Of a stretch of DNA of 37,609 bases, positions 10,022 to 16,450 are shown in pieces. The translations under genes and the position numbers were made by a program. Source of the DNA: Nitrososphaerales archaeon (GTDB taxonomy: Archaea > Thermoproteota > Nitrososphaeria > Nitrososphaerales > JACPRH01); the NCBI GenBank assembly GCA_030754585.1, contig JASMAB010000005.1, forward strand, positions 1 to 37,609, in the 5' to 3' direction. How positions within the stretch are numbered: position 1 is the first letter of the stretch; every line of letters starts with the position of its first letter. Below the pieces are notes generated by a model. The model was not told where the DNA came from and searched no databases. It saw only the letters and a list, made by a program, of their open reading frames with translations.

Positions 10022-10105
10022 CCCCCCTGTTTTTTTGAGTGCCCCAGAGGGTCCTTACCCCCAAAGAATGCAATGGAGTTGTTTTGGTGGTCCCCCTCAC
10101 CCCCC
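10022..10105 (-). other. G-run-rich island (potential G-quadruplex) 5' of the phosphatase gene
   Basis: Minus strand has G6-N3-G5-N29-G5-N12-G4-N14-G6 in an AT-rich context. Confidence 0.5.
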
Positions 10106-10274
10106 AAAAAAAAGGAAAACACCCATCGAGAAGTCCACTATATCCTAGTTAATCTCTAAAAATCTCAATGTGACAACTTAATGATTTATCATCTGAAGTA
10201 CCATCCCAATGGTATTCCACTAGACTGATCCGGTGCCCTTTTTCCCTGATGAATGAATACTTAGTTTTATGAAG

Positions 10275-10380
10275 TGGACCGGGGGGGATTTGAACCCCCG
10301 ACCTTCCGAGTGCAAGTCGGATATTCTACCACTGAACCTCCGACGTTGTATGCCTATTCTACATATAACGATACCGGCCC
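10275..10380 (-). tRNA. tRNA-Ala(TGC) with a 34-nt intron at non-canonical position 9/10
   Basis: Mature fold GGGCCGG/TA/GTTC-AGTGGTA-GAAT/A/TCCGA-CTTGCAC-TCGGA/AGGTC/GGGGG-TTCAAAT-CCCCC/CCGGTCC/A (72 nt) after removing 10338..10371; G3:U70 present. Confidence 0.9.
10338..10371 (-). other. tRNA-Ala(TGC) intron (34 nt) in BHB
   Basis: H = CCGG (acceptor nt 4-7) with intron TCGG; bulges TAT and AGG; inner helix CGTT/AACG. Cuts TA|T and AG|G give a perfect mature tRNA. Confidence 0.85.
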
Positions 10381-10391
10381 AGCTGGATTTA

Positions 10392-10397
10392 CGGCCC
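10392..10397 (-). repeat. Extra partial copy of the tRNA-Ala(TGC) 5' acceptor strand in the gene's leader
   Basis: Minus strand reads GGGCCGTAAATCCAGCT|GGGCCGGTA; six of seven acceptor nt duplicated 17 nt upstream. Confidence 0.75.
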
Positions 10398-10627
10398 GTC
10401 TATCAGGGTGTCTTCAATTGGAAATAAAGATTATCAAAACAGTTTCTTAGTCTCTTCCCTCTGTTTCTCTGAACAACTGTTATAATTGGTTTTATTTACC
10501 TACAACAGAATAATTTCTATTTGATATTGAACTAATCAAAAAAAAGTTATATCAAAACTTGGTTAATCTGCACAAAAATACTGAAGTGATATTATTTGAA
10601 AATCATCATTTTTTATGCGGTACTTAA

Positions 10628-10756
10628 TTATCTGCCTCTTCTTCGGAATCTACGTTGATTTATAAAATTACATACAGGGCATTCAAATGATCCTTCTCCT
10701 GAAGGATTCATCTTAATTTTATGTTTTGAGCAGATTTCACTCTTAATTTCTGGCAT
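10628..10756 (-). CDS. 42-aa putative zinc-ribbon microprotein
   Basis: Hand translation MPEIKSEICSKHKIKMNPSGEGSFECPVCNFINQRRFRRRGR*; CxxxH and CPxC plus a basic tail. Below the ORF-track cutoff. Confidence 0.6.
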   Translation of the reverse strand: MPEIKSEICSKHKIKMNPSGEGSFECPVCNFINQRRFRRRGR

Positions 10757-10935
10757 AACCAAAGACAAAGTTTCGACCTATTTCTCTTTTTTGTATTATC
10801 AATCTATATTCTTTAATATTTTTGATTTTCAACATATTTATCAAAAAGGGCTTATCTTGATTATATGTTCATTCATTCGCAATGATATAACGCACTAGGT
10901 TCTATCCGATTATTCTGAAAAAAAATATGTTGATA

Positions 10936-11322
10936 TTACTTTGTATTCTTAATCAATAGCAGATACATAGTCACTAAAATAGCTATTATGAAAAGGATGA
11001 ATCTTAAAATTGGGTGGGTGACGATAAAGAATACGGAAAATGATATTGTGATCCAAAGCATAATGATGCTGACTATTTTTATTTTTACTGATATTCCTTT
11101 TCCTGTACGGTAGTTGCTAATATATTTTCCAAACCACCGATTTCCCATTAACCATTTGTAAAACCTTTCTGAACCTCTGGAATAGCAGGCGGCAGAAAGT
11201 AAAAAAAATGGAGTTGTAGGTAGAATTGGTAGTATTATTCCGAGGATCCCTAATCCTAAGAAAAAAGTTCCAGCAACAATTAAAGTTCCTCTTATGAATC
11301 TATTAGATTTTTGTTTCCGCAA
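10936..11322 (-). CDS. DUF454/YbaN-family membrane protein
   Basis: GTFFLGLGILGIILPILPTTPFFLLSAACYSRGSERFYKWLMGNRWFGKYISNYR is characteristic of the DUF454 family. Confidence 0.85.
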   Translation of the reverse strand: MRKQKSNRFIRGTLIVAGTFFLGLGILGIILPILPTTPFFLLSAACYSRGSERFYKWLMGNRWFGKYISNYRTGKGISVKIKIVSIIMLWITISFSVFFIVTHPILRFILFIIAILVTMYLLLIKNTK

Positions 11323-11601
11323 TAGAATTTACTCCTACAATATCAAGCATATCAAATTTGCATCTTCCTAAAAAAGATGTTTTCTATCAAAATATGATGG
11401 AAATTAATACATTAACATCAAAAATACTCTTCCTTAATGTCTTCCAAATGTATGGATTATTTATATTGTTATTCAACGACTATAATAATCATATAATGCA
11501 GTTTTATTATTTTGTCGCTTTTCAATAAATCTAGGTATTTTCAGTTTAATTTGTTTTGTAATCTAGAAAGATTTAATCGTTGTAAACCACTAGCTGAGGG
11601 C

Positions 11602-11608
11602 AGCCCGG
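11602..11608 (+). repeat. Extra copy of the tRNA-Gln 5' acceptor strand in the gene's leader
   Basis: AGCCCGGT at 11602-11609 is identical to the mature 5' end AGCCCGGT at 11618-11625, 16 nt downstream. Confidence 0.85.
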
Positions 11609-11627
11609 TTCCGGTTTAGCCCGGTGG

Positions 11628-11650
11628 AAGAGAAACTTTTCTCTACCGAA
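11628..11650 (+). other. tRNA-Gln intron 1 (23 nt), position 10/11
   Basis: H CGGT(11622-25)/ACCG(11645-48); bulges GGA and AAT; inner AGAGAA/TTCTCT; outer helix weak (C21-G52), so a relaxed BHB. Confidence 0.85.
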
Positions 11651-11665
11651 TGTAGCGGTCAAGCA

Positions 11666-11685
11666 CAGGTGAGATGCCTCTTGAA
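11666..11685 (+). other. tRNA-Gln intron 2 (20 nt), position 24/25
   Basis: H CAAG(11660-63)/CTTG(11680-83); bulges CAC and AAT; inner AGG/CCT; outer GGT/ATC. Confidence 0.85.
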
Positions 11686-11698
11686 TATCGGCCTTTGG

Positions 11699-11714
11699 CC
11701 AATAATTGGAAGAG
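11699..11714 (+). other. tRNA-Gln intron 3 (16 nt), canonical position 37/38
   Basis: H CTTT/GAAG; bulges GGC and AGA; inner CAA/TTG; outer helix is the anticodon stem TCGGC/GCCGG. Confidence 0.88.
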
Positions 11715-12003
11715 AGCCGGTGACGCCAGTTCGAATCTGGCCCGGGCTACCATATTAGTTTACTTTAAGTCACGATGCCTTATTCTTCAGAATAGTTATG
11801 AATAATTATTGATTTCCTAAATAAATTAAACGAGGATTTTTTTCTTAATGATGCAGTATTATGCTATAAGATACTAAAGGAATCGTTTTTTATAGTATTT
11901 ATCGGGTCAAAGATTACCAAGTTAGATTTTACAATAGTGTTCTTCTTAAATTTCCCACTGACTCTGGGAATAATCAGTATACGAATCTTTATGGTATTTT
12001 AGA

Positions 12004-12423
12004 TTATAGTTTCACATTATTGTGAACGTCTACTAGTGACTCATCAACTTTTATTGCTTGTGTTGGACAAGCTGTTACGCACGCCATGCAGAAGATGCAA
12101 TCAACTTCTCTTACAGGATCCGATTTGTCTCTATAATCTAGTCTGTCATCTTCTCCACTATTTCCTGGGTTCATCCACCATTCAAAGACAGTTGTTGGAC
12201 ATGTTGTCAGACACGTGCCTTCGCCTTCACAATCATCCCAATCCACAGCTACATATGTTCCATGTATTCCTAACGGTTCTATTTTCTTTCCAGCTGCTTC
12301 ATAAGCTGCTTTCACATTCTCATCTTCTGCTCCAGCTCCCATTTTTCCAGGTCCCCAAACGACATGGTCATTATGCTTTTCGACAGGTTTTAGATTTTTA
12401 TAAAACTCTTCATCTATTGCCAA
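12004..12423 (-). CDS. Zinc-containing (zfx-type) dicluster ferredoxin
   Basis: CEGEGTCLTTCPTTVFEWW and CIFCMACVTACPTQAI clusters; N-terminal His-bearing extension HNDHVVWGP and GIHGTYVAVDWDDC as in archaeal zinc ferredoxins. Confidence 0.9.
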   Translation of the reverse strand: MAIDEEFYKNLKPVEKHNDHVVWGPGKMGAGAEDENVKAAYEAAGKKIEPLGIHGTYVAVDWDDCEGEGTCLTTCPTTVFEWWMNPGNSGEDDRLDYRDKSDPVREVDCIFCMACVTACPTQAIKVDESLVDVHNNVKL

Positions 12424-12429
12424 TTATAT

Positions 12430-12639
12430 TCACCAGATGTTACCTTGTCTCCAAGTACTAGCATATAAAAATATTACCAGACTTCGAAAAAAATATTCAG
12501 ATTTTGATGTTGCCCTTAAGAGTTTAACTATCTGTGGATAGCCTTCTTAATCAGCACACAACGTGAATGCTTTATACTTTCGACTGGCCTGACTTTTTTC
12601 TGCAAAGGCTTTCTGCAAACTTTTTTCTTTTTTGTCCAT
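12430..12639 (-). pseudogene. Truncated rubrerythrin remnant with in-frame TAA
   Basis: One frame reads MDKKEKSLQKAFAEKSQASRKYKAFTLCAD*EGYPQIVKLLRATSKSEYFFRSLVIFLYASTWRQGNIW*; matches the rubrerythrin N-terminal pattern LxxAFAGESQANRKYLAFAxxADKEGYPQxAKLFRA with the Lys codon position as TAA (12547-12549). Confidence 0.75.
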
Positions 12640-12768
12640 ATATTACTCGAACTTTTTACTTATATTTTTTCCTTCTTTCAGTTCTGTGAATTTGGGTTAA
12701 TCAGCTTTATGATATGCTTAATTAATAAAGAAAAAGATAAACAATCTAAGATTACAGAACTTGTTCAT

Positions 12769-12852
12769 GCCTCGATAGCTTAGTGGTAAAGCGTCTGCCT
12801 CGTAAACCATCGAGTAAGCAGGAGATCGTGGGTTCAATCCCCACTCGAGGCT
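12769..12852 (+). tRNA. tRNA-Thr(CGT) with 12-nt intron
   Basis: GCCTCGA/TA/GCTT-AGTGGTA-AAGC/G/TCTGC-CTCGTA[intron]A-GCAGG/AGATC/GTGGG-TTCAATC-CCCAC/TCGAGGC/T; mature 72 nt. Confidence 0.92.
12805..12816 (+). other. tRNA-Thr intron (12 nt), position 37/38
   Basis: H CTCG/CGAG with TAA and TAA bulges around a 5-nt loop ACCAT; intron AACCATCGAGTA. Confidence 0.85.
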
Positions 12853-12853
12853 C

Positions 12854-13312
12854 TTATTCATTTCTGTTGCAGCATGTACCTTTTGGAATCAAGTTTCCAT
12901 GAGGACATTTTATAGGATGCCTCATCAAGGAACATATGGCGTTGGTAAATTCATCTGTCATATGATGCTCGATTCCACAGGCAACTTTAGGATCAATTTC
13001 AATTCCCAGAGATTCAACCATAAGACTCTCTATGAGCATCCCGTTTCTAACCATTCGTCTCCCAATCCTGTTGCCTTTTCTAGTTAAGATCACTCCTTCG
13101 CGAGTTTTGTATTTTAGATACCCCTCTTTTTCTAGTTTCTTAAGCATCTGAACAGCACTAGGTGGCGCTATTTTCAGTTTTTGTGAAATAGTTGATATTT
13201 TTACTGGTGATTCACCGGTCTCTTCGATCATCCATACTGCTTCGAGGTACTCTTCCTTATTCTCAGAATCGACAGGATCAACATATAGATGGTTACAACC
13301 AGAGAACTGCAA
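12854..13312 (-). CDS. DtxR/MntR-family metal-dependent transcriptional regulator
   Basis: EYLEAVWMIEETGESPVKISTISQKLKIAPPSAVQMLKKLEKEGYLKYKTREGVILTRKG winged helix; C-terminal metal-binding residues CGIEHHMTDE. Confidence 0.92.
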   Translation of the reverse strand: MQFSGCNHLYVDPVDSENKEEYLEAVWMIEETGESPVKISTISQKLKIAPPSAVQMLKKLEKEGYLKYKTREGVILTRKGNRIGRRMVRNGMLIESLMVESLGIEIDPKVACGIEHHMTDEFTNAICSLMRHPIKCPHGNLIPKGTCCNRNE

Positions 13313-13314
13313 AA

Positions 13315-13458
13315 TTAACTACCCCTTTCTATCCAAGTATCTAGCAATTCTGTCTTCACTTCACCAATGTTTCCTACAATAAGGGCTGCCTCTAAGGCTT
13401 CACAAAATGTTATTAAAAATGGTGCTGCCGAGTTGATTATAGATTTTATAAGTGTCAT
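13315..13458 (-). CDS. 47-aa Ftr1-like microprotein (or truncated iron-permease remnant)
   Basis: Hand translation MTLIKSIINSAAPFLITFCEALEAALIVGNIGEVKTELLDTWIERGS*; FLITFxEALEAALIVG resembles the REALEA(A/L)LIVG segment of Ftr1 iron permeases. Confidence 0.6.
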   Translation of the reverse strand: MTLIKSIINSAAPFLITFCEALEAALIVGNIGEVKTELLDTWIERGS

Positions 13459-13463
13459 TCCAT

Positions 13464-13495
13464 CACCTAGTTAATTAGGTTATCCTAATTAGGTG
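13464..13495 (-). promoter_or_regulatory. DtxR-type operator palindrome overlapping the promoter/5' region of the microprotein-DtxR unit
   Basis: CACCTAGTTAATTAGGTTATCCTAATTAGGTG; core AATTAGG-TTAT-CCTAATT. TATA-like ATTTATAG lies about 25 nt upstream on the minus strand. Confidence 0.65.
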
Positions 13496-13535
13496 AGGCT
13501 AAATAGCTATAAATATTTTTCCATTTATTCTGGGT

Positions 13536-16448
13536 CTATTCAATAAATATGGCTGGTCTATATGGCTTCGAATAAACCGCTTTATCTCTTGGATCATATT
13601 TGTACGAGTCAGTTTCATTATATATGGAAACTTCTGCTCCAAGTTCCTTTTCCAGAAAATCTGTAGCTGTCTTCAGGATATCTGATTCATTAAGAATCTT
13701 TATTTTCAATCTTCTCTTACGCATATCAAGTGGAACTGTTCGAACTTCTTCTATCAGTTTCTTAGTGAATGACGAAACTTGCTTAGCCCTTCTTTTCATT
13801 TCTTCTTTCTGCATTATGCTGCTCATCAATAAACGCATATCTAATGAATCCTGATCTACCGATTGCAGCATCTCTAAGTATACCTTCCATTTCCACTCTG
13901 AAGATGTATAATAGATCACTTTTCTCGGCTTGATATTGGTTACTCTTACTATCTTCAACGTATCCTCCAAGAGATTCTTGATCAACTCTTCTCCCTCCTC
14001 CGCTTCTAGATCAATTTTGGAATTTTCTAATTTGGGCCAAACAGCTGTAGATATGGTCTCTCTATTTCCCATTAGTTCCCATATCTCCTCTGAGATAAAT
14101 GGTGCGAATGGTGCAAGGAGTCTTATGCGGGTTTGTATCACTTCGTAGATCACTGCGGTAATAATTGCTGTTCTATTCTTATCCAAATTAACTTTACTTC
14201 TACGAAGATACCACTGAACGTCTTGATCAGCAATGTAGATTATATTGTGAATAGCCTCACGGCAACGAAGTTTCTCTAATGCATCAGTTGACTGCTTGAT
14301 TATCATTTGGAGCCTGCTGAGCATCCACCTGTCCTCTACTCTAAGTTCTCTCTTATCCAAGGCTCCACGTTTATCTAATGCCCAAACAATCGTACCGTAT
14401 AGTCGTTCAATTCGTTCGTTGAAAGTCTTAACTAAACTGAGACTAATATCTGCGTCCTGTAATAGTTCGGCTGTTGCAAGTATGGCAAGCCTTAGGGGGT
14501 CTGCACCATAGGTTTTTACAGCTTCTCTAAGAGGGATAATATTTCCAAATGATTTGGACATTTTCTTACCATCCATTAAGACGCTTCCATTAATCACTAT
14601 CTGTCTTGGCCAATTAACCTCTGGGAAAATGGCTGAATGGTTGAAAAGGAAGAATGTTAGATGATTTGGGACTAGATCCCGGCCTGAATGTCGACTATCC
14701 AATGGATAGAAGTACTCAAACTCTTCTCGCATTTCTTGCAAAATCTTAATTCCTATACTGCTATTTCGTGCCTCATCTTCAAGATTCCCTTCTCCAAGAA
14801 GAATGTAGTCAAATACATTTTCAGTAAGCTGGTCCTTCGATAAATTATATTTATTTACATACTTTGAAATCAGGTAGTATGACATATAGATTACAGAGTC
14901 AGATAAACTCTCAATTATCCATTCTTTATCCCATGGTAGTTTGGTTCCGAGCCCTGATTCCCTAGCACATGCTTTCCTCTTCAACCAACCAATAGTATAA
15001 TCAAATTCTGGGCGGATTTCTTCAGGTAGTATATCTATCTTATCAATACATTTTCTCGCAAGATCTTTCCACTTCGATTCACCATAATTGATGAACCATT
15101 GCTCTTCGAATATCTTAACCAAACATTCTGTTCCGCATCTACATATTACTGGTCGATTCAATATTTCATAGATAACCTTTCCATTTCCAGCAGTGAAAAT
15201 ATGATCCTTTACTTTGTCTCGAGCATCGGAAATTGACATTCCTTTGTATTTTCCTGTTCCCTCCGCCATCTTACCTAAATGAAACTCATGCTTATACAGA
15301 TCTGATGTAGCATCTTCGAGTTTTGGATCATTTTGATTATCTATCTTCATCTTATTGATAATCTGCTCTGAAGGAATCCCAGAGTATTCCACTGAGGTTA
15401 TTATTACTGGTATTTTGATAGAGTTGATAAGCCCCTCTCGCAATTTATACTTCTGTAATATCTCTTGTCTCTTCCCCAAATCCTTCAATGCCTGATAATC
15501 ATATGGTGCATGAGCTGGAACAGACATGACAACACCGGTTCCATTTCTTGGATCTACAAATGATGCGGGTAGAATAGATATTTTGGTTTTTGATAGTGGA
15601 TTCTCAACTTCCTCTCCAATAAAATCTGATCCTTTTACTTCTTTTTCAATAGTTATTTTCATTGAAAGGTACTGTAGTTTTTCAGCAGCTTCCTGACTTA
15701 TTATCCAAGATTCACCATCAACATTGGCTTTCACATATATGGCTTCAGGATTTATCCAGATATTTGTCACACCGAAAAGAGTTTCAGGTCTAAGTGTAGC
15801 GGTTGGAAGGCGATATTTTTCAAGCTTGAACATAATAAGCGTATATTCACCTATTTCTGGTTCCACATCTCCTAAGGTATCGTGCTGTCCAACAGGGTTT
15901 CTATCTTTAGGACACCACCCCACTGGGTGACTTCCACGTATAATCAAACCTTTTTTTCTGAGTTTATTGAACTGCCAATGAATGAAGGCGCTGTACTGAG
16001 GATCGATGGTAGTGAATTCTCGTCTCCAGTCTATAGAATAGCCTATTTCCTTCATACCTACCTTTATCTCTTCGTGAAAATACTTAGCTATCTTTATTGG
16101 TTCAATTAGAGTTGGGATTATTTCCGGATGGATTTTGTATATTTTCTTAAACGTATCTATAAGATCCTTGTCTCCCTCAGCAATTCTCTTTGACATTGCA
16201 AGAATTGGGGTTCCAGTATAATGAAAGGCCATTGGAAAAAGAACGTTATAACCCTTCATCCGTTTATACCGTGCGTAAACATCTGTTAGAGTATAAGTTC
16301 GACCGTGCCCTATGTGTTGGGGTGAATTGGGATAGGGGTATGCTACAGTAAGATAAAACTTGGGTTTTCCAGGTTCAGGATCGGTTTCGAATATTCGATC
16401 TTTATCCCACCTTTTACTCCACTTCTGTTGTATTACATCCCAATCCAA
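13536..16448 (-). CDS. leuS: Leucyl-tRNA synthetase
   Basis: AYPYPNSPQHIGHGRTYTLTDVYARYKRMKGYNVLFPMAFHYTGTPI (HIGH) and KKMSKSFGNIIPL (KMSKS); archaeal LeuRS architecture. Confidence 0.96.
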   Translation of the reverse strand: MDWDVIQQKWSKRWDKDRIFETDPEPGKPKFYLTVAYPYPNSPQHIGHGRTYTLTDVYARYKRMKGYNVLFPMAFHYTGTPILAMSKRIAEGDKDLIDTFKKIYKIHPEIIPTLIEPIKIAKYFHEEIKVGMKEIGYSIDWRREFTTIDPQYSAFIHWQFNKLRKKGLIIRGSHPVGWCPKDRNPVGQHDTLGDVEPEIGEYTLIMFKLEKYRLPTATLRPETLFGVTNIWINPEAIYVKANVDGESWIISQEAAEKLQYLSMKITIEKEVKGSDFIGEEVENPLSKTKISILPASFVDPRNGTGVVMSVPAHAPYDYQALKDLGKRQEILQKYKLREGLINSIKIPVIITSVEYSGIPSEQIINKMKIDNQNDPKLEDATSDLYKHEFHLGKMAEGTGKYKGMSISDARDKVKDHIFTAGNGKVIYEILNRPVICRCGTECLVKIFEEQWFINYGESKWKDLARKCIDKIDILPEEIRPEFDYTIGWLKRKACARESGLGTKLPWDKEWIIESLSDSVIYMSYYLISKYVNKYNLSKDQLTENVFDYILLGEGNLEDEARNSSIGIKILQEMREEFEYFYPLDSRHSGRDLVPNHLTFFLFNHSAIFPEVNWPRQIVINGSVLMDGKKMSKSFGNIIPLREAVKTYGADPLRLAILATAELLQDADISLSLVKTFNERIERLYGTIVWALDKRGALDKRELRVEDRWMLSRLQMIIKQSTDALEKLRCREAIHNIIYIADQDVQWYLRRSKVNLDKNRTAIITAVIYEVIQTRIRLLAPFAPFISEEIWELMGNRETISTAVWPKLENSKIDLEAEEGEELIKNLLEDTLKIVRVTNIKPRKVIYYTSSEWKWKVYLEMLQSVDQDSLDMRLLMSSIMQKEEMKRRAKQVSSFTKKLIEEVRTVPLDMRKRRLKIKILNESDILKTATDFLEKELGAEVSIYNETDSYKYDPRDKAVYSKPYRPAIFIE

Positions 16449-16450
16449 AG

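Larger units (their letters stand above)
11618..11752 (+). tRNA. tRNA-Gln(TTG) with three introns; CCA encoded
   Basis: Removing 11628-11650, 11666-11685 and 11699-11714 gives AGCCCGG/TG/GTGT-AGCGGTCAA-GCAT/A/TCGGC-CTTTGGA-GCCGG/TGAC/GCCAG-TTCGAAT-CTGGC/CCGGGCT/A (73 nt) followed by CCA. Confidence 0.92.

Noticed and set aside
9906-10148. 80-aa plus-strand ORF (MYLIIVSYEYNENIR...)
   Set aside because: Runs through homopolymer and C-run sequence; no domain-like features.
12036-12461. 141-aa plus-strand ORF
   Set aside because: Antisense to the zinc ferredoxin gene; Leu/His-rich shadow composition.
12595-12630. Direct repeat TTTCTGCAAA...TTTCTGCAAA
   Set aside because: Falls inside the rubrerythrin-like frame (FAEKS/LQKAF codons); likely coincidental coding repetition.
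12520-12640. Possible C/D or H/ACA sRNA
   Set aside because: Box-like words are too degenerate, and the interval is better explained as a rubrerythrin remnant.
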